Source: Filobacillus milosensis (GTDB taxonomy: Bacteria > Bacillota > Bacilli > Bacillales > Alkalibacillaceae). From it: DNA of 64,000 bases. This document shows positions 26,191-35,895 of the stretch, piece by piece. Positions within the stretch are counted from its first letter, which is position 1; every line of letters begins with the position of its first letter. The stretch covers positions 62,001-126,000 of the forward strand of contig NZ_SOPW01000006.1 in NCBI RefSeq assembly GCF_004402015.1, written 5' to 3'. The notes beneath the pieces were generated by a model. It saw only the letters and a program-made list of their open reading frames with translations. It did not search any database and was not told the origin of the DNA. A program made the position numbers and the translations under genes.

Positions 26191-29139
26191 CTAACTAACG
26201 TAAATAGATTGATTTATATCTTTGGCGTTTAACTTACTGTCTTGGTCAAATGTTAAATAAATGACTTGTTGTTCCTCTGCAATTTCTTCTAATTGCTTTA
26301 AGATTTGTTCTCTTCTCTCAAAATCAAAGTGAACAAAGGCGTCATCAAATACAAAAGGTACCCTCACGAGACGTTTGATTGAATCATTCAAGGCTAATCT
26401 TAACGATACATATAATTGATCAGCCGTGCCTTCTGATAGTTGATGGACATGATACCATTCCCCATGACTACTTTTCACTGAGATGGTTTCTTCTGTTTCC
26501 GAGAAAATAATTTCATTATATCGACCATTTGTCAATTTCTCAAAATATTTTCTAGTTTGTTCCATGATACCAGGTAAATAGACATTTTGATACCTGTTCT
26601 TAGTATCTTTTAAGTACCCTTGAGCAGTTTTCACCACCGCCCATTCTTTAGCTAAATCTACAATCTCACTCTCCAACTGAGCACGTTGGTGAATAAGGTC
26701 AGAAAGTCGACCATTTTCCTCTAACTGAGAGATTTGTGCTCGCTTTTCAGATATTAAGTTTCGCTTCGTTTCCATTAAATCAATTATCTTGCTTAGATTT
26801 ATTTCATTCATTTCGAGTTGTTCTTCTAAGTCCGCCCAATTATGATGTTTATTAATTAATTCATTCGTTTCATCACCGAAAACTTCGAAAACGATTGAAT
26901 AAGCTTCTTTTAGTTGTTCTTGTTTAGACAAGTATATTTGATGATCATCACACAACTTATTAAATTCCTCTTCAGATGAAGCATTAACTTGATTAAATAA
27001 TGACTTCTTCTCCTGACTATAAGGTTCAAAAGCTGCTTGTTCTTTGGTTATTTCATGTTGCTTGTCAATTAACCAGTCTGTGTTTTGTTTAATCTGTTGT
27101 TGCCATGTTTTTTCTTGATCAATCAAATCTTTAAGAAACGTCCACAACAACTCTGTTTGGATACTTGTTGATGATTCATATAAATGAATAATCTGCTTCG
27201 CTTGGCCTTTAAGAATGTTTTGGCGTGATTGTCTATCATTTAACTGCTTTTCTAAATCCATAATCATTTCGGCATTATGTTTAGCTTGTTGAAGAGAACT
27301 GAATACATTTGGCCAATGAAATAATTCAAATTGCTCCAGGAAGTTATATTGATGTAATTCCTGTTCAATCTTCTGCTCAATGGAATGAAATTCTTCCTCC
27401 ACAATGTCTAAATCTGTTTCTAACTCGTTTAAAGTTGTTTGTAAAACTTGAATTTGATTTTTTACTTCATTTAGCTCCTTCTCTTTTTTGTTATGAGTTT
27501 CTAAATCTGAACGGAGTTGAAGGAGTTTAGCTGTTACATCCTGATTATGATCTTTCGATTTCACAGAGGTATTCATCGATTGTTTAACTCTCTTGTGTTG
27601 TTGATTTAATATGCTGAATGAGAAAATAGATACTAGTAATAAAACAGACACGATGACGTAATCTACACCACTACTTGAGAATAAAAATATAGTGTACAGG
27701 GCAGTGATCATTAATAAAGCTAATGGAAGAGTGAATTTCGCTGCACCTAAAAATTTACTAATTTTACTAACCGTTGATTGTTGGTGAATCAATTCATTTT
27801 CAAATTCTTTTTCTAATTCATGTTTTTGCTCCAGCATCTTAAGCTTTTCATAAGTTTCATTAAGTTGATTTAATTCATCCTCATTCAACATGTCTTGTTT
27901 AATCTGTTGATAAAATTTGTCTTTATGATCTAATTCTTCTGACTTTGCTTTATGTTTTCTTGAAATTGATTTCTTTTGATTACCTAACTCTTCCCATTTC
28001 TGAGCCAATCGCTTCCATCTTTCATTTGTATAATTATTTAAAGAAAGCTCGGTTAGCTCTTTAAGAGAAAAATTCAACCCTAAATCCTTCAACAGCCGTT
28101 GGCATTCATAGTTAATTTCTTTTCGTTGTTCATTTAATTGTTTGATGTTCTTACTAATCTCACTAACTTCTTCTACTAATGCTTTAGCTTCATCTATACT
28201 GATCTGCCAAAATTCAAGACGACTTTTCTTATTTAAGCTATCTAACGTTGAAGAAATTTGTTTTAAATCTTCGTTTAGTATGTTCAATTTTTCATTGACT
28301 AAGATTTCTTTTTCTTTAAGCTGTTCAAAACGTTGTTGTCCATTTTTAGGGAAATGTTTAATATGAGATAAGTCCTCTAATTCATTAGATAAAATTTGGT
28401 GTTTTACAACAGAGGATTTTGTTTGAAATAGTTTCTCTATATACTTGGTATGCTCTCGCTGCTGTTGTTCATTGTATTTTAAGTCGTTTAATTCATTTTC
28501 CATATCTCGTACTTGTTGATATAGATTTTGATGTTCCTTTTCAATTTTCTCAGTTTTTTCTATGTCTAAATTTAAGTTTTTAAGTTCATTTAATTTCTCA
28601 TTAATAGGTGGCTTTTTACCTTGTTTTTTAAATAAAGAATCTGCTTTTCTGATTAAACTGTTCTCAAGTTCAACCATATGATCTGATCCTGTGAGTCCTA
28701 CGTTAAACAATACTTTTCCTAAATCATCTGATTTATATCTTCTGATTGCTTGTAAATCCCGGTCTTGAAATGAAAAAATCGACTCAAATAAATGACGGTC
28801 CATGCCTCTGAGTAATTGGTTAATTTTTTCATCAGTAGTAGATTGTCCATTCACATAACCAGCTCGTTGTCCTCGATTTTGGTGCGAAAACCGTTCAATC
28901 ACCCATTCATCATTGTCATGTGTAAGGATGAGTCTCCCTCCTAATTGACCATCAACCTTTGATGTATACCTTTCACGTTCCTCAGGTTTTAAACCAAAGA
29001 GAATATATGTCATAAACATCCTAATGGAAGACTTTCCTGCTTCGTTTGCACCGTGAAAAATATTGATCCCTGATTCTAAATGAATTTTTTCACGATTCCA
29101 TTTTCCAAAAGATACAATATCTAATTGTTTAAATTTCAT
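26191..29139 (-). CDS. yhaN: SbcC/Rad50-like ATPase YhaN
   Basis: 982 residues. Walker A GANEAGKSS at the N-terminus (near 31-39), long coiled coils (about 165-430 and 520-830), a pair of hydrophobic stretches near 460-505 in the middle, then the ABC signature (SEGTADQLYVSLRLALND) and Walker B FVFDDAFVHFD at the C-terminus. The mid-protein membrane segments distinguish YhaN from SbcC/Rad50. It pairs with the nuclease YhaO, 4 bases upstream, as an SbcCD-like complex. Confidence 0.92.
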   Translation of the reverse strand: MKFKQLDIVSFGKWNREKIHLESGINIFHGANEAGKSSIRMFMTYILFGLKPEERERYTSKVDGQLGGRLILTHDNDEWVIERFSHQNRGQRAGYVNGQSTTDEKINQLLRGMDRHLFESIFSFQDRDLQAIRRYKSDDLGKVLFNVGLTGSDHMVELENSLIRKADSLFKKQGKKPPINEKLNELKNLNLDIEKTEKIEKEHQNLYQQVRDMENELNDLKYNEQQQREHTKYIEKLFQTKSSVVKHQILSNELEDLSHIKHFPKNGQQRFEQLKEKEILVNEKLNILNEDLKQISSTLDSLNKKSRLEFWQISIDEAKALVEEVSEISKNIKQLNEQRKEINYECQRLLKDLGLNFSLKELTELSLNNYTNERWKRLAQKWEELGNQKKSISRKHKAKSEELDHKDKFYQQIKQDMLNEDELNQLNETYEKLKMLEQKHELEKEFENELIHQQSTVSKISKFLGAAKFTLPLALLMITALYTIFLFSSSGVDYVIVSVLLLVSIFSFSILNQQHKRVKQSMNTSVKSKDHNQDVTAKLLQLRSDLETHNKKEKELNEVKNQIQVLQTTLNELETDLDIVEEEFHSIEQKIEQELHQYNFLEQFELFHWPNVFSSLQQAKHNAEMIMDLEKQLNDRQSRQNILKGQAKQIIHLYESSTSIQTELLWTFLKDLIDQEKTWQQQIKQNTDWLIDKQHEITKEQAAFEPYSQEKKSLFNQVNASSEEEFNKLCDDHQIYLSKQEQLKEAYSIVFEVFGDETNELINKHHNWADLEEQLEMNEINLSKIIDLMETKRNLISEKRAQISQLEENGRLSDLIHQRAQLESEIVDLAKEWAVVKTAQGYLKDTKNRYQNVYLPGIMEQTRKYFEKLTNGRYNEIIFSETEETISVKSSHGEWYHVHQLSEGTADQLYVSLRLALNDSIKRLVRVPFVFDDAFVHFDFERREQILKQLEEIAEEQQVIYLTFDQDSKLNAKDINQSIYVS

Positions 29140-29143
29140 TCGA

Positions 29144-30373
29144 TCACCTATTTCTTAATAGTTCATTTAGAATGGTTTTCTCAGCTTCTGTCTTAATTTC
29201 ATCTTTGATTTGATTAACATCAAAATTAATGTGTTTCTTGAAAATACGATGATTTAATAGCTCATCAATGTACGCATCAATATCCTCTTGTTCGTCAACC
29301 ATTTGCAATACTTCACCAATAAACGGGTTCGTTTGCTTTAATTCATCTCTATTATAATTTGGATGAGTTACAATACTACACTCATTCACCCAAACCCATG
29401 AAGAATCATTCTCTTCTTCTTCATTGATAAGGTTTAATATTTCTTCTTCTTGTTCTCGCGTGATTTCAAAGCCAGACTCATTAATATAAATTTTTAACCT
29501 GATAAATACTTTTTCCTTTTGCTGCTTATAGTTTTCTTTAACTTTTTCTATCGTTTTAATGATATCTTCAACTTCAGTCATTTCTTCAAGGACTATTTCT
29601 TCGGATTGGAATGTCACTTCTTGTAATGGATAGAACTGAAGATCAGTTTGATTGGATGTCATTTCAACGATGTAACAGCCTTTTGGACCAATTTCTTTCA
29701 TGTGTCGTCCTTGAATGTTCCCTGGATAAACAGCATATGGTTGCGTCATTAAAATATCTCGTTTATGTATATGCCCTAATGCCCAATAATCAGCTTCCAC
29801 ATCTTTTAAATCCTCTAATAAAAACGGAGCATACGTGTCATGGTCGAGATTATTTTGTAGACTTCCGTGTAAAGTTGCAATATGAAATGGCGCATGGGTG
29901 GTCTTCTGATACTGTTCCACCATTCTTTCGCTTACTGATTGTTCCCAATAACTAAAACCGCTAATTTCTACTAATGGCTGCTCATTTTGATCAAATGTGA
30001 CATTTGAAATGCTGCCGGTTGGGAAAACATAAGTATTGGACGGAAAATTTAATTCTGCTTTATTTAACATCATATAGTCATGGTTACCAAAGCTAATATA
30101 AGCCTGAATGTCATGACTGTTTAATTTCTCTAATCCACGTTTCAATTCAACCAATGCTTTAATGGAATTCGAATCTTGATCAAATAAATCACCTACGATT
30201 AAGACAAAGTCAACTTGTTGGTCAATGGCTACATCTATTAAACGTCTAAATGCCTTTAATGTACTGTCTTTAATGTCCTGATAGATACGATTAGGTAAAT
30301 TTTTCATCCCTTTATATGGGCTATCTAAATGTAAATCTGCACTATGTAAAAAACGAATAACTTCTTTTGACAT
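29144..30373 (-). CDS. yhaO: Metallophosphoesterase exonuclease YhaO
   Basis: 409 residues. All calcineurin-like motifs are in order: HSADLHLDSP (near 10), VGDLFDQDS (near 60), GNHDY (near 98), TLHGS (near 166), GHIHKR (near 200). The C-terminal capping region is rich in acidic residues. It resembles SbcD/Mre11 and is encoded directly before yhaN, so a YhaO-YhaN DNA-processing complex is the natural reading. Confidence 0.92.
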   Translation of the reverse strand: MSKEVIRFLHSADLHLDSPYKGMKNLPNRIYQDIKDSTLKAFRRLIDVAIDQQVDFVLIVGDLFDQDSNSIKALVELKRGLEKLNSHDIQAYISFGNHDYMMLNKAELNFPSNTYVFPTGSISNVTFDQNEQPLVEISGFSYWEQSVSERMVEQYQKTTHAPFHIATLHGSLQNNLDHDTYAPFLLEDLKDVEADYWALGHIHKRDILMTQPYAVYPGNIQGRHMKEIGPKGCYIVEMTSNQTDLQFYPLQEVTFQSEEIVLEEMTEVEDIIKTIEKVKENYKQQKEKVFIRLKIYINESGFEITREQEEEILNLINEEEENDSSWVWVNECSIVTHPNYNRDELKQTNPFIGEVLQMVDEQEDIDAYIDELLNHRIFKKHINFDVNQIKDEIKTEAEKTILNELLRNR

Positions 30374-30475
30374 TTTCAGCCTCCATCGACATTTTCTATT
30401 TATATTTTACCAAAAACAAAACGCGAATGCACGTTCGGTAATTGTGTTTTTAAATTTTTTTCAATTCCTTGTCTA

Positions 30476-30504
30476 TTTACAAAAATCGAATAAATCCATA
30501 TGAT
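30476..30504 (+). promoter_or_regulatory. Promoter of yhzD
   Basis: TTTACA and TATGAT spaced by 17 bp, about 30 bases upstream of the yhzD start codon. Confidence 0.6.
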
Positions 30505-30534
30505 TAATATAGAGAGAATTGAGGAGGAATTTAA

Positions 30535-30720
30535 ATGAAGACCTATTTTTTAACTGCCTTTTCACAAAAAGGTGAAGCTTTATTAGATGAACAGTTCGAA
30601 GCTGCTAATGATGATGAGGCCAAAAAAATCGGAAAGCAAAAACTTGAAGAAAACAATCACTCAAAAGATACACATCGTTGCGTGTCACCGGACGGTCGAT
30701 TAGTCCTATTCCATAGATAA
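30535..30720 (+). CDS. yhzD: YhzD-like small protein
   Basis: 61 residues (MKTYFLTAFSQKGEALLDEQ at the start, then ANDDEAKKIGKQKLEE and a C-terminal PDGRLVLFHR). Strong GAGGAGG SD. Soluble, no signal peptide. Size and place, divergent from yhaO, fit B. subtilis yhzD; its function is unknown. Confidence 0.75.
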   Translation: MKTYFLTAFSQKGEALLDEQFEAANDDEAKKIGKQKLEENNHSKDTHRCVSPDGRLVLFHR

Positions 30721-30734
30721 TATTCAAAATGAAT

Positions 30735-30770
30735 AAAACCCGAATCCGCTTCAAAAGGGATTCGGGTTTT
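30735..30770. terminator. Bidirectional terminator between yhzD and yheA
   Basis: 13-bp stem AAAACCCGAATCC with GGATTCGGGTTTT between convergent genes. Confidence 0.9.
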
Positions 30771-30774
30771 AATA

Positions 30775-31128
30775 TTATTGCTCTTGGTCTTCACCATAAA
30801 GCTCTTCTAATGGTTTAGTAATAATTTTACTAATGTCAGAAATTAATGTATTTAAACGTTGTTCTTCTTCCATTAGTTTAGAGATATCTTCTTGCTGCTG
30901 AACAAGCTCAACAACTTGCTTAGCTTGGTTTACCTCTTCTTCTGTAATCTCTTGACCTTGCATTTGTTTTTGCTGTAAGTTCAGCTGAGTTTCACGGAAA
31001 TCATCAAACATTTTTTTCGTTTGAGGATCATTCATTACTTTATCATATGCTTGTTGTAATGATTTAAATTCTTCGCTATTACGAAGACCTTTTTCAAGAT
31101 CATAAGCTAAATCATAAATGTTACTCAC
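30775..31128 (-). CDS. yheA: YlbF/YmcA family protein YheA
   Basis: 117 residues, all alpha, with the core NSEEFKSLQQAYDKVMNDPQTKKMFDDFRETQLNLQQKQMQGQ of the YlbF superfamily. Relatives YlbF, YmcA and YaaT act together in RNA processing and Spo0A control; YheA itself is a poorly studied paralogue. Next to yheB as in B. subtilis. Confidence 0.88.
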   Translation of the reverse strand: MSNIYDLAYDLEKGLRNSEEFKSLQQAYDKVMNDPQTKKMFDDFRETQLNLQQKQMQGQEITEEEVNQAKQVVELVQQQEDISKLMEEEQRLNTLISDISKIITKPLEELYGEDQEQ

Positions 31129-31199
31129 AATATACCTCCTAAAAGTTCATTACTTTCCTACTGTAACAAAGAATTCACACGGTGTATAGTGATTTACGT

Positions 31200-32336
31200 C
31201 TAAGCGATAAATAGAACAATTAACCCTTGGATAAAACCAATGATTCCACCAAGAAGTGCGCCTAGATATGTAATCATATTCATTTCTTTCTTAGTAATTT
31301 CTAAAACCAAGCGTTCAATACGAGATACATCAAAGGTTTCCACTTCTTTTTTGACTAGTTCAAAAAGATTTAGTTGCTCAAGCAGGGCTGACATTTGTGT
31401 TGAAAGCTTCTGAAAAGCAAGCTGAACAATCTTTGGAATCCATTCATTTTTAATTAAATCTAATTTACTCTCTAATAACTGCCCAACTGGTTGGTCTAAA
31501 TAAGTCTTAACATTTAACTCTTTAGTTATAAATGCTGCAAGGCTTTCTTCCAAATCATTTTGGTTGAATAATTCTCTAACAGACTCCACATCTTTCTCTT
31601 TAAATTTAAGCCACTCTTTTTTTAGTAATTTTTCAACCGATTGATGCGTTTCCTCAGAGCTTAAAAACATGGTAATCGCGGGTGTGATTTTCTCCGCTAA
31701 GCCATTCTCCCCTAAATAAGAGGAAACCATATTCCCTAAAAACCCTTGACTTTGTAAAAATTTTGATGCACTTTCAGAAATTTTGTGTTTGCCTTCTTCA
31801 CTCGTTAAATATTGTTCGATTTGATTAATTACATACGTAGTGAAGTGTGGTAATTGTTCTTCAATAACCACCAAGAGGTCTTCAGGTAACAGTTCACTAA
31901 TGGGTTTGTTTTTATTTTTCTCGTAAAGATTCTTTAACTTACCTGAAACCATTTCCTCTACATGTTGTTCTAGCTCTTCAACTTCAAATTCTGGATGAAT
32001 TTTTTGTATTAACTCTAATACCGTGTATTCTTTATCAATCAGTTCATCAATTTGACTATGGATCATTGCGATAATTTTCTGTTGAAAATCCTTTTCTAAA
32101 ACTTTATTTTCAAGCGCATCGCTGGTCACCAAGTATTCAGTTACCACACGGCCTAATTGTTCGGCTAATTCTGCTCTTCGCTTTGGAATTAACCCTGGCG
32201 TAAATGGTAATCGCCAATTCCCTATATAAACTACTTCATATGGTCTAAATAACATCTTAATTGCTAAAAAATTCGTCACTCCACCAATAAGAGCTCCAAT
32301 AATTATCATGATAAAAATAATAAGTACTGTATTCAT
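31200..32336 (-). CDS. yheB: DUF445 membrane protein YheB
   Basis: 378 residues. N-terminal membrane helix IIFIMIIIGALIGGVTNFLAIKMLFRPYE and a C-terminal glycine-rich helix (TYLGALLGGIIGFIQGLIVLFIA) bracket a long helical, charged region. This is the DUF445 layout; similar proteins may locate at division sites or in spores but have no proven function. Upstream of yheA by 71 bases. Confidence 0.85.
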   Translation of the reverse strand: MNTVLIIFIMIIIGALIGGVTNFLAIKMLFRPYEVVYIGNWRLPFTPGLIPKRRAELAEQLGRVVTEYLVTSDALENKVLEKDFQQKIIAMIHSQIDELIDKEYTVLELIQKIHPEFEVEELEQHVEEMVSGKLKNLYEKNKNKPISELLPEDLLVVIEEQLPHFTTYVINQIEQYLTSEEGKHKISESASKFLQSQGFLGNMVSSYLGENGLAEKITPAITMFLSSEETHQSVEKLLKKEWLKFKEKDVESVRELFNQNDLEESLAAFITKELNVKTYLDQPVGQLLESKLDLIKNEWIPKIVQLAFQKLSTQMSALLEQLNLFELVKKEVETFDVSRIERLVLEITKKEMNMITYLGALLGGIIGFIQGLIVLFIA

Positions 32337-32455
32337 GTGATCACCCTTTTTCGTAATTCATAACACTCTATTTTTAGCATGAATAACGATTTATTACCAG
32401 TATTGACTATAACAACAGCGCACAAACTAAAAGTAAATTGAAGGGAGGTTTTGAG

Positions 32456-32650
32456 TTGGCGAAACCAGGTAAAAGAGATGAAGACAGTCGAAGCGAATAT
32501 GATATTGATGTTGATCGTATGTTGAATGAAGGTTTAGCCGGTGGAATTGTAAGACCAACGTACAATCGTGTATCGATTGAAGAAGCACATGAAATTAGAA
32601 AAAATAATGAACCTTTCAGCCCTGCCAATGAAATTCGTACAGAAGAATAA
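32456..32650 (+). CDS. Small acidic protein, 64 residues
   Basis: TTG start at 32456, 8 bases after GGGAGG; an earlier in-frame TTG at 32438 lacks an SD. Product begins MAKPGKRDEDSRSEYDIDVD and contains RPTYNRVSIEEAHEIRKNNEP; soluble, strongly charged, no membrane segment. A terminator follows. I do not recognise the family; the setting near ssp suggests but does not prove a spore role. Confidence 0.65.
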   Translation: MAKPGKRDEDSRSEYDIDVDRMLNEGLAGGIVRPTYNRVSIEEAHEIRKNNEPFSPANEIRTEE

Positions 32651-32660
32651 TATATAAATT

Positions 32661-32688
32661 GAGGCCTTCCTGAAAGGGGAGGTCTTTT
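32661..32688 (+). terminator. Terminator after the 64-residue protein gene
   Basis: 10-bp stem (32661-32670 with 32677-32686) containing three G-U-type pairs, followed by a short U tract. Confidence 0.55.
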
Positions 32689-32707
32689 ATATATTAAGTC
32701 CTAAACA

Positions 32708-32736
32708 TAAAAAAGAGGGCCTAAAAAGACCCTCTT
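32708..32736 (-). terminator. Terminator downstream of ssp
   Basis: AAGAGGG/CCCTCTT stem with a U run on the minus strand, about 95 bases beyond the ssp stop codon. Confidence 0.6.
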
Positions 32737-32747
32737 ATTTTATAAGG

Positions 32748-32785
32748 TGCAGGCAAGAGTTTTTATTGATTTGCTCTTACCTGCA
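32748..32785. promoter_or_regulatory. Hairpin in the 3' region of ssp
   Basis: Inverted repeat TGCAGGCAAGAG / CTCTTACCTGCA: 12-bp stem with one mismatch and a 14-base AT-rich loop, between the ssp stop codon and its terminator. No U run on either side. Possibly a 3'-UTR stability element. Confidence 0.4.
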
Positions 32786-32829
32786 GTTGATTCGTCTTTG
32801 ATTTTTAGAGGTTATCAATTGACGCTTTG

Positions 32830-33030
32830 TTACTTAGTGCCACCTAATTGTTGTTCTGCCATTTGTACAAGACGTTTAGTGATTTCACCACCAACTGAAC
32901 CGTTAGCGCGTGAAGTTGTGTCTGGTCCAAGCTGAACACCAAATTCTTGTGCAATCTCAGTTTTCATTTGGTCTAAAGCTTGAGCAACACCTGGTACTAC
33001 TAATTGGTTTGAGCTGTTGTTCTGTGCCAT
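32830..33030 (-). CDS. Alpha/beta-type small acid-soluble spore protein
   Basis: 66 residues. The protease-cleavage region ([17 protein letters not shown], recognised by GPR) and the DNA-binding signature [22 protein letters not shown] are both intact. SASPs coat spore DNA. SD AGGAGGTGA precedes the ATG. No convincing sigma-G promoter was identified in the 78 bases upstream. B. subtilis has sspB at about this place, but the exact orthologue among paralogues cannot be fixed from here. Confidence 0.95.
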   Translation of the reverse strand: MAQNNSSNQLVVPGVAQALDQMKTEIAQEFGVQLGPDTTSRANGSVGGEITKRLVQMAEQQLGGTK

Positions 33031-33108
33031 TGTATCTCACCTCCTGTGTATCCATATTTTCTACAGGAGGCTAAAAGTTATTTACGGTAATTTTTGCTAC
33101 TTTTTTGG

Positions 33109-34503
33109 TTATTTTTTGGCATTTGGTTTTGTCATTTCTTTAGGAACAACAAGTTTATCAAATTCATCTCCATCAAGGATTCCAGTCTCTTCAGCAGCTT
33201 CGCGTAAAGTCAGGCCTTTTTCATGAGCATACTTAGCAATTTTAGCTGCATTTTCATACCCAATATGAGGGTTTAAAGCAGTGACAAGCATTAATGAATC
33301 ATTTAAATATTGTTCAATTTTTCCATGATCAGGCTCTAGTCCAACAAGGCAACGATCAGTGAATGACTCCATGCTGTCGCCAAGTAATTGACATGACTGA
33401 AGGAAGTTATAAGCAATCATTGGTTTATATACGTTTAATTCAAAGTTACCTTGACTTGCTGCAAAACCAATTGCAGCGTCATTACCCATCACATGTGCTG
33501 TTACCATTGTAATGGCCTCACTTTGTGTTGGATTAACTTTACCCGGCATGATTGAGCTTCCTGGTTCGTTCGCTGGAATAGTAATTTCACCAATTCCACA
33601 ACGAGGACCACTTGCTAACCAACGAACATCGTTGGCAATCTTCATAAGATCAGCAGCTAACCCTTTTAATGCACCATGTGTATGCACTAATTCATCATGA
33701 CTTGTTAATGCATGGAATTTATTTGATGCTGAAATAAATGATCCTTTCGTTTCTTCGTTAATTTTCTTAGCAACCGTTTCAGCAAAATCTTCATGTGCAT
33801 TGATTCCTGTACCAACTGCTGTACCACCAAGTGCAATTTCACGAACATATTTTAAAGAATCTTGAATCATGGATTCAGTTTTTTCTAACATGCGATGCCA
33901 GCCACTAATCTCTTGTCCAAGTGTTAATGGTGTTGCATCTTGTAAATGAGTACGACCGATTTTCACAATATCAGCATAAGCATCCATTTTTTCTTTTAAC
34001 GTCTGCTTCATTTTAGCTAAAGAAGGTAGAACGTGTTCTTCAACTTTTTTAACAGACGCAATATGTAGCGCTGTTGGGAATGTGTCGTTAGAGCTTTGGG
34101 ACTTATTTACATCATCATTTGGATGTAGTCGTGTCTTTTCACCTTTCTCCTCCAGCCACTTATTACCAACATGTGCAATGACTTCGTTCACATTCATGTT
34201 TGATTGAGTTCCACTACCTGTTTGCCAAACCACTAATGGAAAATGTTGATGTAATTCACCTGATAATATTTGATCAGCTGCATGAGCAATTGCATCAGCT
34301 TTTATTGAGTCTAATAATCCTAATGATTCGTTAGCACGTGCTGCACTCTTTTTAAGAATAGCGAACCCTTCAACAATCTCGTTAGGCATTTTTTCGTCAC
34401 CAATAGGGAAGTTCTGTTTGCTTCTTTGAGTTTGAGCTCCCCAATATTTATCACTTGGAACCTTGATTTCGCCAAGTGTATCTTTTTCAATACGATAATC
34501 CAT
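33109..34503 (-). CDS. fumC: Class II fumarate hydratase FumC (CitG)
   Basis: 464 residues. Converts fumarate to malate in the TCA cycle. The N-terminal [21 protein letters not shown], the [12 protein letters not shown] and [16 protein letters not shown] motifs, and the superfamily signature [15 protein letters not shown] are all present and intact. SD AAGGAGG lies before the ATG. Monocistronic. Confidence 0.97.
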   Translation of the reverse strand: MDYRIEKDTLGEIKVPSDKYWGAQTQRSKQNFPIGDEKMPNEIVEGFAILKKSAARANESLGLLDSIKADAIAHAADQILSGELHQHFPLVVWQTGSGTQSNMNVNEVIAHVGNKWLEEKGEKTRLHPNDDVNKSQSSNDTFPTALHIASVKKVEEHVLPSLAKMKQTLKEKMDAYADIVKIGRTHLQDATPLTLGQEISGWHRMLEKTESMIQDSLKYVREIALGGTAVGTGINAHEDFAETVAKKINEETKGSFISASNKFHALTSHDELVHTHGALKGLAADLMKIANDVRWLASGPRCGIGEITIPANEPGSSIMPGKVNPTQSEAITMVTAHVMGNDAAIGFAASQGNFELNVYKPMIAYNFLQSCQLLGDSMESFTDRCLVGLEPDHGKIEQYLNDSLMLVTALNPHIGYENAAKIAKYAHEKGLTLREAAEETGILDGDEFDKLVVPKEMTKPNAKK

Positions 34504-34597
34504 AAAATATCCTCCTTAAGCTTGTTTATCATCATTTATAATAATATCAAAAAACACTTATGAAAACGAATAACAGACTGAAAAATGTTTAAGTCAT

Positions 34598-34624
34598 AAA
34601 AAAAGATGCGGAAAAATCCGCACC
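34598..34624 (-). terminator. Terminator of the carboxypeptidase gene
   Basis: 8-bp stem GGTGCGGA/TCCGCATC with TTTT loop and seven U on the minus strand, overlapping the end of the gene. Confidence 0.85.
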
Positions 34625-35506
34625 TTACTCAACTAGCCCAAAGTATTCTTCTACCGTTAAACCTGACTGATATATTTTGGTAGCAAGTTCTACTCCAAAA
34701 TACCTTAAATGCCAAGGTTCATAACTGTATCCTGTTATATGGCTTTTGCCTTTTGGGTAACGAATTACAAAGCCATATTTATGTGCATTCTTAGCCACCC
34801 ATTCCCCTGGTGCGGTGTTTCCAAATTCCTGTGTTAAACTCATTCCGACAACAGCTGCAGTTATATCCATCGTTAATCCTGTATGGTGTTCACTATGTCC
34901 AGGTACTGCTGAAAATTTGTCTGCCCATTCCTGACCATTGGTTTCAACATAGTGGTTATAAAGCCACGTTTGCGTTTGTATTGAACGATAACCCGATTGA
35001 GCCACTAAATCATATCCAGCTTCTTTAGCAGCCGCAAATAGCTCCTCTAGAGCTTTAGCAGCTTCTTTACGCATTAAACGTTTTGCCGCCCCCTCTTTTG
35101 CATTATGAGGCACATTGGGCTCCACTAACCCCTGTGGTACGAAATTATTTGGTAAACGGTAAGTTTTATTTAATATAACATCAATAGCATGAGGATTACT
35201 CACAACAATTGACTGATCTTCTTGATCTTTTGGTTCTTCTTTAGATTGTTCATCATCAGTCGAGGAATCTTTCTCATCGTCTGGATTGGTTTCATTATCT
35301 TTGTTTTCATCTGTATTATCATTTTCATTGGTATCATCAGATTGATCAGGTTTGTCTTTTGGTTCTTCTTCACGTTCAGGTGCTTCTTTGTCTTCTATAA
35401 CATGATTAATCGTGTCAACCAAATCTCCCTTTAATGACTCCACAGTATCTTGATTACATCCAGCTAATGTTACAATTCCTGTTAGCAAAAGTAATATTTT
35501 TTTCAT
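34625..35506 (-). CDS. VanY-type D,D-carboxypeptidase lipoprotein
   Basis: 293 residues. Lipoprotein signal KKILLLLTGIVTLAGC, then an acidic low-complexity linker of about 80 residues (many D, E, N, K), and a peptidase M15B domain with SGYRS, the zinc motif GHSEHHTGLTMDI (His-x6-Asp) and the third ligand in EPWHLRYFG. It trims the terminal D-Ala of peptidoglycan stems outside the membrane; closest known relative by layout is B. subtilis YodJ. The ATG at 35506 is used instead of the upstream in-frame ATG at 35521, which lies before the GGGGA SD. The acidic linker fits a wall-spanning tether in a salt-adapted cell. Confidence 0.88.
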   Translation of the reverse strand: MKKILLLLTGIVTLAGCNQDTVESLKGDLVDTINHVIEDKEAPEREEEPKDKPDQSDDTNENDNTDENKDNETNPDDEKDSSTDDEQSKEEPKDQEDQSIVVSNPHAIDVILNKTYRLPNNFVPQGLVEPNVPHNAKEGAAKRLMRKEAAKALEELFAAAKEAGYDLVAQSGYRSIQTQTWLYNHYVETNGQEWADKFSAVPGHSEHHTGLTMDITAAVVGMSLTQEFGNTAPGEWVAKNAHKYGFVIRYPKGKSHITGYSYEPWHLRYFGVELATKIYQSGLTVEEYFGLVE

Positions 35507-35644
35507 AAAATCCCCATTCATTATTTTTTCTTTACATTCATGTTAACACTATTACTAAACAGTGACCAAAGACCTTTTTACTGTTTTACGAACTTTTTTT
35601 GATGGAGAGTACAGAAATTGTAATTAAAAATGTATCTTTCAGCA

Positions 35645-35809
35645 AAAAGCGAAGGCGGGCGACTCCTTGTCGACTAAAATCGGCCACGTCCTGCGCCTGC
35701 GGTTACTCGGCGCAAACTATTGCAAAGATGTAATTCAAGTAGCATTTGTGACCAACACCGACACTTGACTTCGGAAAGCGTCCGCCTGTATCGATTCGCA
35801 GAATCAACA
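35645..35809 (-). repeat. GC-rich interspersed element, copy 2 (inverted)
   Basis: Most of the 389-base gap 35507-35895. On the minus strand it starts TGTTGATTCTGCGAAT, continues with ACAGGCGGACGCTTTCCG, and ends GGAGTCGCCCGCCTTCGC; these match both ends of the element at 10744-10938. The middle is different and about 30 bases shorter, with only short islands in common (GCAGGxGCA, ACGTG). It has no coding capacity. Confidence 0.8.
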
Positions 35810-35856
35810 CTAAACTTTAATCAAGATTATGCGTAGTGCTTAACAGTGACAACACA

Positions 35857-35886
35857 TAAAAAAGCCACCCCATTTCGAGGCAGCTT
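35857..35886 (-). terminator. Terminator of the IDEAL-domain gene
   Basis: Eight-pair stem with G-U wobbles flanked by AAAA and TTTTTT on the minus strand, 10 bases after the stop codon. Confidence 0.6.
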
Positions 35887-35895
35887 TTCGCTCAT

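Noticed and set aside
33031-33108. Sigma-G promoter for the ssp gene
   Set aside because: Expected by analogy, but I found no pair of hexamers that matches well.
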